A stretch of DNA of 64,000 nt, from positions 1,860,001-1,924,000 of the forward strand of contig NZ_CP011047.1 in the NCBI RefSeq assembly GCF_000982825.1, given 5' to 3'. A program made the position numbers and the translations under genes. Within the stretch, counting starts at the first letter, position 1, and every line of letters starts with the position of its first letter. The stretch is from Cronobacter sakazakii (lineage in GTDB: Bacteria; Pseudomonadota; Gammaproteobacteria; Enterobacterales; Enterobacteriaceae). The notes beneath the pieces are model-generated. The model saw nothing but the letters and a program-made list of their open reading frames with translations. It made no database searches and was not told the DNA's origin. This document shows, one piece after another, positions 52,256 to 60,332 of the stretch.

Positions 52256-54883
52256 ATGAGCAAGAGCACCGCTGAGATCCGTCAGGCGTTTCTCGACTTT
52301 TTCCATAGCAAGGGACACCAGGTAGTCGCCAGTAGCTCTCTGGTCCCGAATAATGACCCGACTTTGCTGTTTACCAACGCCGGGATGAACCAGTTCAAGG
52401 ACGTGTTCCTTGGTCTCGACAAGCGTAATTATTCCCGCGCGACGACGGCGCAGCGCTGCGTGCGCGCTGGTGGTAAGCACAACGACCTGGAAAACGTCGG
52501 TTACACCGCCCGCCACCACACCTTCTTCGAAATGCTGGGCAACTTCAGCTTCGGTGACTACTTCAAACATGACGCTATCCAGTACGCCTGGGAGCTGCTG
52601 ACCGGTGAGCAGTGGTTTAACCTGCCGAAAGATCGCCTGTGGGTAACCGTCTACGAAACCGATGACGAAGCTTACGAAATCTGGGAAAAAGAAGTCGGGA
52701 TCCCGCGCGAACGCATCATCCGCATCGGTGATAACAAAGGCGCGCCTTACGCGTCTGACAACTTCTGGCAGATGGGCGATACCGGTCCGTGCGGCCCGTG
52801 CACCGAGATTTTCTACGATCATGGCGACCACATCTGGGGCGGGCCTCCGGGCAGCCCGGAAGAAGATGGCGATCGTTATATTGAGATCTGGAACATCGTG
52901 TTTATGCAGTTTAACCGTCAGGCTGACGGCACCATGGAACCGCTGCCGAAGCCGTCCGTGGATACCGGAATGGGCCTTGAGCGTATCGCCGCGGTGCTGC
53001 AACACGTTAACTCCAACTACGAAATCGATCTGTTCCAGAAGCTTATCAAGGCAGTGGCGAACGTCACCGGTGCCACCGATCTGAGCAACAAATCGCTGCG
53101 CGTTATCGCCGACCATATCCGTTCGTGCGCATTCCTGATCGCGGATGGCGTCATTCCGTCTAACGAAAACCGCGGCTATGTGCTGCGTCGCATCATTCGT
53201 CGGGCGATTCGTCACGGCAATATGCTGGGCGCGAAAGACACCTTCTTCTACAAGCTGGTTGGGCCGCTGGTGGACGTGATGGGCGCGGCGGGCGAAGAGC
53301 TGAAACGCCAGCAGGCGCAGGTGGAACAGGTTCTGAAAACCGAAGAAGAGCAGTTTGCCCGCACGCTAGAGCGTGGTCTGGCACTGCTGGATGAAGAACT
53401 TTCTAAGCTTACCGGCGACACGCTCGATGGCGAAACGGCTTTCCGTCTGTATGACACCTATGGCTTCCCGGTTGACCTGACCGCGGACGTCTGCCGCGAG
53501 CGCAACATTAAAGTTGACGAAGCGGGCTTTGAGGCCGCTATGGAAGAGCAGCGCCGTCGCGCGCGCGAATCCAGCGGTTTCGGCGCGGATTACAACGCGA
53601 TGATCCGCGTTGACGGCGCGTCAGAATTCAAAGGCTACGATCACACCGAACTGACAGCGAAAGTCACCGCGCTGTTTGTCGACGGCAAATCCGTTGAGCA
53701 AGTCACAGCGGGCCAGCAGGCTGTCGTCGTGCTGGATGAAACGCCTTTCTATGCGGAGTCCGGCGGTCAGGTGGGCGATAAAGGCGAGCTGAAAGGCAAC
53801 GGCTTTACATTCACCGTTAACGACACCCAGAAATATGGTCAGGCGATTGGTCATATTGGCGAGCTGGCCAGCGGCGTTCTGAAAGTGGGCGAGGGCGTTA
53901 AAGCGGAAGTGGACCATGCGCGCCGCGACCGTATCCGTCTCAACCACTCGGCGACGCACCTGATGCACGCCGCGCTGCGCCAGGTGCTTGGCACCCATGT
54001 CGCGCAGAAAGGTTCTCTGGTCAACGACAAAGGCCTGCGTTTCGATTTCTCCCATTTCGAAGCGATGAAGCCGGAAGAGATCCGCAAGGTGGAAGATCTG
54101 GTCAACGCCCAGATCCGCCGTAATCTGCCGATTGAAACCAACGTCATGGATCTGGAAACGGCGAAAGCCAAAGGGGCGATGGCGCTGTTCGGCGAGAAAT
54201 ATGAAGACCGCGTACGCGTACTGAGCATGGGCGATTTCTCCACCGAGCTGTGCGGCGGTATCCACGCGTCGCGCACTGGCGATATCGGCCTGTTCCGCAT
54301 CGTTTCTGAATCAGGCACTGCCGCAGGCGTGCGCCGTATCGAAGCGGTAACCGGCGAAGGCGCGCTGTCTCTGGTTCATGCCCAGAACGACCGCCTGAAC
54401 GAACTCTCTCACCTGCTTAAAAGCGACAGCCAGACGCTGAACGATAAAGTTCGCGCGATGGTTGAGCGCACCCGTCAGCTGGAAAAAGAGCTGCAGCAGC
54501 TCAAAGAACAGCAGGCGGCGCAGGAAAGCGCTAACCTCAGCAGCAAAGCCGTGGACATTAATGGCGTGAAACTGCTGGTGAGCGAGCTTGCAGGCGTCGA
54601 GCCGAAAATGCTGCGCACGATGGTTGATGATCTGAAGAATCAGCTGGGTTCTTCGGTTATCGTGCTGGCGACCGTCGCGGAGGGGAAAGTCTCTCTGATC
54701 GCGGGCGTATCAAAAGATGTGACGGATCGCGTCAAAGCTGGCGAGCTGGTGGGCATGATCGCTCAGCAGGTCGGCGGTAAAGGCGGTGGCCGCCCGGATA
54801 TGGCGCAGGCAGGCGGCACCGATGCCGCGGCGCTGCCCGCAGCGCTGGGCAGCGTTGAAAGCTGGGTAACCGCGAAGCTGTAA
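52256..54883 (+). CDS. alaS: Alanyl-tRNA synthetase
   Basis: Charges tRNA-Ala. 875 residues, full length. Class II catalytic domain with SSLVPNNDPTLLFTNAGMNQFKDVF (motif 1), NDLENVGYTARHHTFFEMLGNFSFGDYF (motif 2) and GMGLERIAAVLQ (motif 3). The editing domain has the zinc/editing histidines HSATHLMHAAL and CGGIHASRTGDIG. A C-terminal coiled coil and DHHA1 domain (GGKGGGRPDMAQAGGTD) complete it. Followed by a strong terminator, then csrA. Confidence 0.99.
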   Translation: MSKSTAEIRQAFLDFFHSKGHQVVASSSLVPNNDPTLLFTNAGMNQFKDVFLGLDKRNYSRATTAQRCVRAGGKHNDLENVGYTARHHTFFEMLGNFSFGDYFKHDAIQYAWELLTGEQWFNLPKDRLWVTVYETDDEAYEIWEKEVGIPRERIIRIGDNKGAPYASDNFWQMGDTGPCGPCTEIFYDHGDHIWGGPPGSPEEDGDRYIEIWNIVFMQFNRQADGTMEPLPKPSVDTGMGLERIAAVLQHVNSNYEIDLFQKLIKAVANVTGATDLSNKSLRVIADHIRSCAFLIADGVIPSNENRGYVLRRIIRRAIRHGNMLGAKDTFFYKLVGPLVDVMGAAGEELKRQQAQVEQVLKTEEEQFARTLERGLALLDEELSKLTGDTLDGETAFRLYDTYGFPVDLTADVCRERNIKVDEAGFEAAMEEQRRRARESSGFGADYNAMIRVDGASEFKGYDHTELTAKVTALFVDGKSVEQVTAGQQAVVVLDETPFYAESGGQVGDKGELKGNGFTFTVNDTQKYGQAIGHIGELASGVLKVGEGVKAEVDHARRDRIRLNHSATHLMHAALRQVLGTHVAQKGSLVNDKGLRFDFSHFEAMKPEEIRKVEDLVNAQIRRNLPIETNVMDLETAKAKGAMALFGEKYEDRVRVLSMGDFSTELCGGIHASRTGDIGLFRIVSESGTAAGVRRIEAVTGEGALSLVHAQNDRLNELSHLLKSDSQTLNDKVRAMVERTRQLEKELQQLKEQQAAQESANLSSKAVDINGVKLLVSELAGVEPKMLRTMVDDLKNQLGSSVIVLATVAEGKVSLIAGVSKDVTDRVKAGELVGMIAQQVGGKGGGRPDMAQAGGTDAAALPAALGSVESWVTAKL

Positions 54884-54898
54884 AACCAAAACGGCAGT

Positions 54899-54940
54899 AA
54901 AGACGCCATAACGCATTGTTGTTATGGCGTCTTTATCTGT
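54899..54940 (+). terminator. Intrinsic terminator of alaS
   Basis: AAAGACGCCATAAC (54899-54912), 8-base loop, GTTATGGCGTCTTT (54921-54934): perfect 14-bp stem. Confidence 0.85.
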
Positions 54941-55126
54941 GCCCGAACTATAACGATAAAGTCGGGTTGATTTTTTCTGGATCGGCTAAACTTAGGTTTA
55001 ACAGAATGTAATGCCGTGACTGCTTACACCTCAGGTGTTTGTCATCGCTTACTTTTTGGCGTTATATGATGGATAATGCCGGGATACAGAGAGACCCGAC
55101 TCTTTTAATCTTTCAAGGAGCAAAGA

Positions 55127-55312
55127 ATGCTGATTCTGACTCGTCGAGTTGGTGAAACCCTCATGATTGGGGATGAGGTGACCGTGACAGTTCTTGGGGT
55201 AAAAGGCAACCAGGTACGTATTGGCGTTAACGCCCCCAAAGAGGTATCTGTACACCGTGAAGAGATCTACCAGCGTATCCAGGCTGAAAAATCGCAACAG
55301 TCCAGTTACTGA
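55127..55312 (+). CDS. csrA: Carbon storage regulator CsrA
   Basis: Dimeric RNA-binding protein that represses or stabilises mRNAs with GGA motifs; antagonised by the CsrB/C RNAs under BarA-UvrY control. 61 residues, identical in layout to E. coli: [18 protein letters not shown] through [19 protein letters not shown], with Arg44 in the RNA-binding VHREEI segment. Ribosome site AAGGAGCAAAGA. Stands alone between alaS and the tRNA cluster, as in E. coli. Confidence 0.99.
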
Positions 55313-55622
55313 GTTGTCGCGTCTCGCTCATACCGGCGAGGCGCATCCCCCTTTTGGTTTCTTCCTCGCTTCTTCCTGTTTCTCCGTCTTTTGACGCGCT
55401 TTTCCGTTTCCCTTTTCCTCATTTGATACGACCCTGTTGCAGCGCATTTGCGTTGATAAAACAGCCTTTTTGTTGGCAAAACAGGCGGATTGGGCGGTAA
55501 TTGTGCAAACGATACAGAGTCGGGAAAAATTGTTTGACTTATAAGTCCCAGAAAGTAATATGTGCGCCACGCAGCGACGATGAGAGGAAACAAGCTCTTC
55601 GAAGCACTCGTAAGAGGCGTGT
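55313..55622. other. csrA-serV intergenic region
   Basis: About 310 bases with no gene. The first half is pyrimidine rich (TTTCTTCCTCGCTTCTTCCT). The second half carries the tRNA operon promoter at 55534-55561. A minus-strand frame of 163 codons that crosses the tRNA genes is a shadow. Confidence 0.6.
55534..55561 (+). promoter_or_regulatory. Promoter of the serV-arg tRNA operon
   Basis: TTGACT (55534-55539), 16 bases, TAATAT (55556-55561), followed by the GC-rich stretch GTGCGCC. Such a discriminator is typical of stable-RNA promoters under stringent control. Confidence 0.75.
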
Positions 55623-55715
55623 GGTGAGGTGGCCGAGAGGCTGAAGGCGCTCCCCTGCTAAGGGAGTATGCGGTCAAAAGCTGCATCGGGGGTTCGAATC
55701 CCCCCCTCACCGCCA
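55623..55715 (+). tRNA. serV: tRNA-Ser (GCU anticodon)
   Basis: 93 bases with encoded CCA. Acceptor GGTGAGG pairs with CCTCACC; long variable arm as in class II tRNAs; anticodon GCT within CCCCTGCTAAGG; T-loop GGTTCGAATC. Position next to csrA matches serV. Confidence 0.97.
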
Positions 55716-55719
55716 TTTT

Positions 55720-55796
55720 GCATCCGTAGCTCAGCTGGATAGAGTACTCGGCTACGAACCGAGCGGTCGGAGGTTCGAATCCTCCCGGATGCACCA
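55720..55796 (+). tRNA. argV: tRNA-Arg (ACG anticodon), copy 1
   Basis: 77 bases, encoded CCA. Acceptor GCATCCG / CGGATGC, anticodon ACG in GGCTACGAACC (read as ICG after A34 deamination by TadA). Four bases after serV. Identical to copies 2-4; E. coli names for these genes are argQ, argZ, argY and argV, and the pairing of individual names with copies is arbitrary. Confidence 0.97.
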
Positions 55797-55858
55797 TCTC
55801 TTACTTAGTATGGCTTTCGTAGCGATACTAATATCAGCAGTAAAGCAGTATTCCCGAT

Positions 55859-55935
55859 GCATCCGTAGCTCAGCTGGATAGAGTACTCGGCTACGAACCG
55901 AGCGGTCGGAGGTTCGAATCCTCCCGGATGCACCA
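55859..55935 (+). tRNA. argY: tRNA-Arg (ACG anticodon), copy 2
   Basis: Identical in sequence to copy 1. The spacer after it (TTATTTTTCACGCTGTCTTT onward) recurs almost unchanged after the first tRNA remnant at 56205, showing that the cluster grew by tandem duplication. Confidence 0.97.
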
Positions 55936-55992
55936 TTATTTTTCACGCTGTCTTTATGATGACGTGAACCGCAGTAAAGCAGTATCCCCAAT

Positions 55993-56069
55993 GCATCCGT
56001 AGCTCAGCTGGATAGAGTACTCGGCTACGAACCGAGCGGTCGGAGGTTCGAATCCTCCCGGATGCACCA
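55993..56069 (+). tRNA. argZ: tRNA-Arg (ACG anticodon), copy 3
   Basis: Identical to copy 1; followed by the first repeat with a tRNA 3' remnant. Confidence 0.97.
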
Positions 56070-56204
56070 TATTTCTCCACGTTATCGGCAATGATGACGT
56101 GATCTGGTAAGCGATGATTATCGCGAATTCCAGGGAGGATAACGCTGCCCTGGCAGCGGCCCGTCAGGGTGAGGCGAAGCCGAATAATCCTCCCGGATGC
56201 ACCA
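56070..56204 (+). ncRNA. rtT-like spacer repeat with tRNA-Arg 3' remnant, copy A
   Basis: 135 bases after tRNA-Arg copy 3. It ends in AATCCTCCCGGATGCACCA (56186-56204), exactly the last 19 bases of tRNA-Arg, but no tRNA body precedes it. The core (CCAGGGAGGATAACGCTGCC, then CTGGCAGCGGCCCGTCAGGG) can fold into a strong hairpin and is repeated in copy B. The layout is like the tyrT repeats of E. coli, where each unit carries the 3'-terminal 19 bases of tRNA-Tyr and yields rtT RNA. Whether a stable RNA is made here is inference. Confidence 0.65.
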
Positions 56205-56261
56205 TTATTTTTCACGCTGTCTTTATGATGATGTGAACCGCAGTAAAGCAGTATCCCCAAT

Positions 56262-56338
56262 GCATCCGTAGCTCAGCTGGATAGAGTACTCGGCTACGAA
56301 CCGAGCGGTCGGAGGTTCGAATCCTCCCGGATGCACCA
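56262..56338 (+). tRNA. argQ: tRNA-Arg (ACG anticodon), copy 4
   Basis: Identical to copy 1; followed by the second remnant repeat. Confidence 0.97.
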
Positions 56339-56473
56339 TCTTCCTGCACAGTATCAGCAATGATGACGTGACCTGGTATGCGATGATTATCGCGAATTCC
56401 AGGGAGGATAACGCTGCCCTGGCAGCGGCCCGTCAGGGTGAGGCGAAGCCGAATAATCCTCCCGGATGCACCA
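56339..56473 (+). ncRNA. rtT-like spacer repeat with tRNA-Arg 3' remnant, copy B
   Basis: 135 bases, the same length as copy A. Differences are almost all in the first 45 bases; from GCGATGATTATCGCGAATTCC to the end both copies are identical. The 19-base tRNA-Arg 3' end is at 56455-56473. The last element of the cluster. Confidence 0.65.
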
Positions 56474-56668
56474 TTTCCTCACCTGAATATACCCTTTCTC
56501 TGCCAAAGATATTTCGCAACGCCTCCTTTCCCTTTTTATACTTTCCCTGAAATCACTTTTACCAGCTTGATTCCTTAAGCCATCGCCATCGCCCGCAAGC
56601 CTTAACAGCGACAACATTAACGGTTTAGGCTAAAGTAACATTCCTGGCGGTCAGGTGATGAGGACATG

Positions 56669-57235
56669 ATGTACGAGCGTTACGACGGGCTGATTTTTGA
56701 CATGGATGGCACCATCCTCGATACCGAGCCGACGCACCGGAAAGCCTGGCGCGACGTTCTTGGCCGCTACGGCATGCAGTTTGACGAGCAGGCGATGGTC
56801 GCGCTGAACGGTTCGCCTACCTGGCGCATCGCCCAGGCGGTCATTGAACTGAATCAGGCCGATCTCTGTCCGCATGCGCTGGCGCGTGAGAAAAACGCGG
56901 CGGTACAGGCGATGCTGCTGGATACGGTGCGTCCACTGCCGCTCATTGATGTCGTTAAAGCGTGGCATGGCCGTCGTCCTATGGCTGTCGGCACCGGCAG
57001 CGAAAGCGCGATGGCGGAAGCGCTGCTGGCGCATCTTGGCCTGCGTCACTATTTCACCGCGGTGGTTGCCGCCGATCATGTACAGCATCACAAACCCGCT
57101 CCCGATACGTTCCTGCGCTGTGCCACGCTCATGGGCGTCGCGCCTGAGAAATGCGTCGTGTTTGAAGACGCGGATTTCGGTCTCGAAGCGGCGCGTCTCG
57201 CGGGAATGGATGCCGTGGACGTGCGTTTGCTGTGA
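56669..57235 (+). CDS. yqaB: Fructose-1-phosphate/6-phosphogluconate phosphatase YqaB
   Basis: HAD-superfamily sugar phosphatase, cytoplasmic. 188 residues from the ATG at 56669 (MYERYDGLIFDMDGTILDTE), matching E. coli; the ATG just before it (56666) is an equal alternative. HAD motif I FDMDGT, motif II in MAVGTGSESA, motif III Lys in HHKPAPDTFL, motif IV VFEDADFGLEAA. Its stop overlaps the yqaA GTG start. Confidence 0.95.
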   Translation: MYERYDGLIFDMDGTILDTEPTHRKAWRDVLGRYGMQFDEQAMVALNGSPTWRIAQAVIELNQADLCPHALAREKNAAVQAMLLDTVRPLPLIDVVKAWHGRRPMAVGTGSESAMAEALLAHLGLRHYFTAVVAADHVQHHKPAPDTFLRCATLMGVAPEKCVVFEDADFGLEAARLAGMDAVDVRLL

Positions 57236-57660
57236 GCGACGCGCTGTCGCTCCTCTCGCTCTTCACCAGCAGTTTTCTGAGCGCCACGCTGCTGCCGGGC
57301 AGTTCCGAAGCGGTACTGGTGGCGCTGTTGGTTAGCGTAAAAACCGCCCCCTGGCTTTTGGTATTAACCGCAACAATAGGTAATAGCCTTGGGGGGTTAA
57401 CTAACGTTATTCTTGGGCGGCTGTTTCCGCTGCGCGAGTCGTCGCGCTGGCAGGAGCGCGCGCAGGGCTGGCTGCAAAGATTCGGCGCGCCGGCGCTGCT
57501 GTTAAGCTGGCTGCCTTTAGTCGGTGATTTATTATGCCTGCTGGCAGGGTGGCTGCGTCTTCCCTGGGGGCTGGTGATTTTTTTTCTGTGCCTTGGCAAG
57601 GCGCTGCGCTACATCATCATTGCAGCAGCGACTTTACAGGGTATGACGTGGTGGCACTAA
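57232..57660 (+). CDS. yqaA: YqaA family inner-membrane protein (DedA/SNARE-like)
   Basis: 142-residue membrane protein with the VTT/DedA-like pattern: FTSSFLSATLLPGSSEAVLV, LTATIGNSLGGLTNVILGRL, FGAPALLLSWLPLVGDLLCLLAGWL and FFLCLGKALRYIIIAAATLQ. Same length as E. coli YqaA. Starts at GTG 57232, overlapping the yqaB stop by four bases (GTGA). Function not established; relatives affect membrane lipid handling. Confidence 0.93.
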   Translation: MSDALSLLSLFTSSFLSATLLPGSSEAVLVALLVSVKTAPWLLVLTATIGNSLGGLTNVILGRLFPLRESSRWQERAQGWLQRFGAPALLLSWLPLVGDLLCLLAGWLRLPWGLVIFFLCLGKALRYIIIAAATLQGMTWWH

Positions 57661-57752
57661 TTGGATTGTTTGAGCGACCTTTCATCGTCAACCTTTACCA
57701 TTACAATTATGCTTAATAAAAATATTTTCGACACGACAGGCGGGAGGTCAAT

Positions 57753-59309
57753 TTGATCCCGGACGTATCACAGGCGCTGGCCTGGCTAACCGAGCATCCT
57801 GAGGCATTGAAAGGCATTCGCCGTGGGCTTGAGCGCGAAACACTGCGCGTCACGCCCGAAGGCGAGCTGGCGACCACGGGGCATCCGGAAAGCCTGGGCG
57901 CCGCGTTAACCCATAAGTGGATCACGACGGACTTTGCCGAAGCCCTTCTGGAATTTATCACGCCAGTAGATGGCGATATCGACCACATGCTGACGGTTAT
58001 GCGCGATATCCATCGCCACACCGCCAGAGCGCTCGGCGACGAGCGCATGTGGCCGCTCAGCATGCCCTGCTATATCAAAGAGGGGCAGGACATTGAGCTC
58101 GCGCAATACGGCTCCTCGAATATCGGGCGTTTTAAAACGCTCTATCGCTCAGGGCTGAAAAATCGCTATGGCGCGCTGATGCAGACGATTTCCGGCGTGC
58201 ACTATAACTTCTCGCTGCCGCTGGCGTTCTGGCAGGCGAAGTGCCAGGTGGACGATGCCGAAAGCGGTAAAGAGGCGATTTCAGCGGGCTATTTCCGTCT
58301 GATCCGCAACTACTACCGTTTTGGCTGGGTGATCCCGTACCTGTTTGGCGCATCACCGGCGATCTGTTCGTCTTTCCTGCAGGGCAAGCCGACCAAACTG
58401 CCGTTTGAGAAAACCGACTGCGGCATGTATTACCTGCCTTATGCGACGTCGCTGCGCTTAAGCGATCTGGGCTATACCAATAAATCGCAAAGCAATCTCG
58501 GGATTACGTTTAACGATCTGCACGGTTATGTGGCAGGATTGAAGCGCGCGATTAAAACCCCGTCGGAAGAGTATGCGAAGCTGGGGCTGAAGAAAGACGG
58601 CGAATATCTGCAAATCAACACCAACATTTTGCAGATTGAAAATGAACTCTACGCGCCCATTCGTCCGAAGCGCGTCACGCGTGATGGCGAATCGCCGTCC
58701 GATGCGCTGCTGCGTGGCGGTATTGAATATATCGAAGTGCGTTCGCTCGATATCAACCCATTCTCGCCGATTGGCGTTGATGAAAATCAGGTGCGTTTCC
58801 TCGATCTCTTTATGGTCTGGTGCGCGCTGGCGGATGCGCCGGAGATGAGCAGCGATGAGCTGTTGTGTACCCGCACCAACTGGAACCGCGTGATTCTGGA
58901 AGGCCGCAAGCCGGGGCTGACGCTTGGCATCGGCTGCGAAACGGCGCAGTTCCCGCTGGAGAAAGTGGGCAAAGATCTGTTCCGCGATTTACGTCGCGTG
59001 GCGCAAACGCTCGACGGCATTCACGGCGGCCAGGAGTACCAGCAGGTCTGTGACCGACTGGTGGCCTGCTTTGACGATCCCGAGCTCACTTACTCGGCGC
59101 AGATTTTGCGTTCGATGATTGAAAACGGGATTGGCGGCACCGGACGGATGCTGGCGGATCGCTACCGCACCATGCTGCGTGAAGAGCCGTTGCAGGCGTT
59201 GCATGAAGAAGATTTTCGTCAGGAGCAGGCGGCGTCGCTGGCGCGCCAGCGTGAGATTGAGGCCGCGGATACCGAACCGTTTGATGAATGGCTGGCGAAG
59301 CAGGCGTGA
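57753..59309 (+). CDS. gshA: Glutamate-cysteine ligase
   Basis: Rate-limiting first step of glutathione synthesis, joining Glu and Cys with ATP. 518 residues, as in E. coli. It starts at TTG (57753) after CGGGAGG, the same unusual start codon as E. coli gshA, which lowers translation. Motifs: GLERETLRV, ALTHKWITTDFAEALLEFITP, MQTISGVHYNFSLP and IEYIEVRSLDINPFSP. Confidence 0.97.
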   Translation: MIPDVSQALAWLTEHPEALKGIRRGLERETLRVTPEGELATTGHPESLGAALTHKWITTDFAEALLEFITPVDGDIDHMLTVMRDIHRHTARALGDERMWPLSMPCYIKEGQDIELAQYGSSNIGRFKTLYRSGLKNRYGALMQTISGVHYNFSLPLAFWQAKCQVDDAESGKEAISAGYFRLIRNYYRFGWVIPYLFGASPAICSSFLQGKPTKLPFEKTDCGMYYLPYATSLRLSDLGYTNKSQSNLGITFNDLHGYVAGLKRAIKTPSEEYAKLGLKKDGEYLQINTNILQIENELYAPIRPKRVTRDGESPSDALLRGGIEYIEVRSLDINPFSPIGVDENQVRFLDLFMVWCALADAPEMSSDELLCTRTNWNRVILEGRKPGLTLGIGCETAQFPLEKVGKDLFRDLRRVAQTLDGIHGGQEYQQVCDRLVACFDDPELTYSAQILRSMIENGIGGTGRMLADRYRTMLREEPLQALHEEDFRQEQAASLARQREIEAADTEPFDEWLAKQA

Positions 59310-59312
59310 CAC

Positions 59313-59390
59313 AAAAGAAAAAGGCCACATCGCTGTGGCCAAATTGTCATCTCTGAACTCAGTGATGATGATAACAAATGCGCGTCTTTC
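59313..59390 (-). ncRNA. micA: Small RNA MicA
   Basis: Hfq-dependent sRNA that pairs with ompA and other envelope mRNAs. On the minus strand it starts GAAAGACGCGCATTTGTTAT and ends in the hairpin GGCCACAGCGATGTGGCC followed by TTTTTCTTTT. The 5' seed is the same as in E. coli MicA. It sits between gshA and luxS and is divergent from luxS, the conserved position. Confidence 0.95.
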
Positions 59391-59395
59391 ATAGA

Positions 59396-59424
59396 TTCAG
59401 ACCGGGCCCGCGAACATAAGTTCA
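59396..59424 (-). promoter_or_regulatory. Sigma-E promoter of micA
   Basis: On the minus strand TGAACTT (59424-59418), 16 bases, TCTGAA (59401-59396), with the MicA 5' end six bases further. A fair match to the sigma-E consensus GGAACTT / TCTGA. Confidence 0.8.
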
Positions 59425-59461
59425 GTTAAATTTAAAAAAATCACTACTCGGAGGTGATCAG

Positions 59462-59977
59462 ATGCCATTGCTTGATAGCTTCACTGTTGACCATACCCGT
59501 ATGGAAGCGCCTGCGGTACGTGTGGCGAAAACCATGAACACGCCGCACGGCGATACCATCACCGTGTTCGACCTGCGTTTTTGCGTGCCAAACAAAGAAG
59601 TGATGCCGGAAAAAGGCATTCACACGCTGGAGCACCTGTTTGCCGGTTTCATGCGCGATCATCTGAACGGCAACGGTGTGGAGATCATCGATATCTCCCC
59701 GATGGGCTGCCGCACCGGTTTCTATATGAGCCTCATCGGCCAGCCTGACGAGCAGCGCGTGGCTGACGCCTGGAAAGCGGCGATGCAGGACGTGTTAAAA
59801 GTCAAAGAGCAGAATCAGATCCCTGAGCTGAACGTCTACCAGTGCGGCACTTATGAGATGCACTCGCTGGAAGAGGCCCAGGAAATCGCCCGCCACATTA
59901 TCGAACGCGGCGTAGGCGTTAACAGCAATGATGCGCTGGCGCTGCCGAAAGAAAAATTACAGGAACTGCATCTGTAA
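59462..59977 (+). CDS. luxS: S-ribosylhomocysteine lyase LuxS (AI-2 synthase)
   Basis: Cleaves S-ribosylhomocysteine to homocysteine and DPD, the precursor of autoinducer-2. 171 residues, full length. Metal ligands in GIHTLEHLFAGFMRDH and Cys in VYQCGTYEMHS. Ribosome site GGAGGTGATCAG. The 5' leader runs opposite to micA. Confidence 0.99.
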   Translation: MPLLDSFTVDHTRMEAPAVRVAKTMNTPHGDTITVFDLRFCVPNKEVMPEKGIHTLEHLFAGFMRDHLNGNGVEIIDISPMGCRTGFYMSLIGQPDEQRVADAWKAAMQDVLKVKEQNQIPELNVYQCGTYEMHSLEEAQEIARHIIERGVGVNSNDALALPKEKLQELHL

Positions 59978-60242
59978 GCCGTCAAAATAAATAATAAAAA
60001 GGGAGCCTTAATGGCTCCTTTTTTATTATATGATTGCCGTAACGGTTATATTCACGCGCCACCTGGCGCCATCCAGGCGACTTAAAACAAATTTTTTGTA
60101 AGCCTTAAAATAGGACCGTCAAATAAAATATCGGTTTTCAATCATTAACCCCTTAACGAATAGCCTGAACAGCGTTGCAGATGCGTGGCGGGCCGCGTCC
60201 GGTCTTGCATATCGTCAGCGTCATGCGTTCAGGGGTAACACC
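59978..60242. other. Intergenic region downstream of luxS
   Basis: The luxS terminator lies at its start; the rest has no long ORF. From 60200 it may hold the promoter of the GGDEF-EAL gene; none was fixed. The following 29-codon frame (60243-60332) is given separately. Confidence 0.6.
59996..60025 (+). terminator. Intrinsic terminator of luxS
   Basis: AAAAAGGGAGCC, TTAAT loop, GGCTCCTTTTTTA. Confidence 0.88.
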
Positions 60243-60332
60243 GTGAATAATAATGATATCGCGCGCTGCGCAGATCTTTTCACGGACGTCATACTATTAT
60301 CAAGGCTATTGCAGACTGGGAACGAGGAATGA
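60243..60332 (+). CDS. Possible 29-residue leader ORF coupled to the GGDEF-EAL gene
   Basis: GTG at 60243 with AGGGGTAAC about seven bases before it. Reads V-NNNDIARCADLFTDVILL, then SRLLQTGNEE and TGA at 60330-60332. The TGA overlaps the ATG of the next gene (ATGA). That next gene has GAGG only one or two bases before its ATG, too close for normal initiation, so translation through this short frame could load ribosomes for it. No homologue known to me; it could be fortuitous. Confidence 0.35.
   Translation: MNNNDIARCADLFTDVILLSRLLQTGNEE

Noticed and set aside
55306..56260. Minus-strand ORFs across the tRNA cluster with repeated GASGRIRTSDR-like peptides
   Set aside because: They are translations of tRNA genes on the wrong strand, a well-known annotation artefact.
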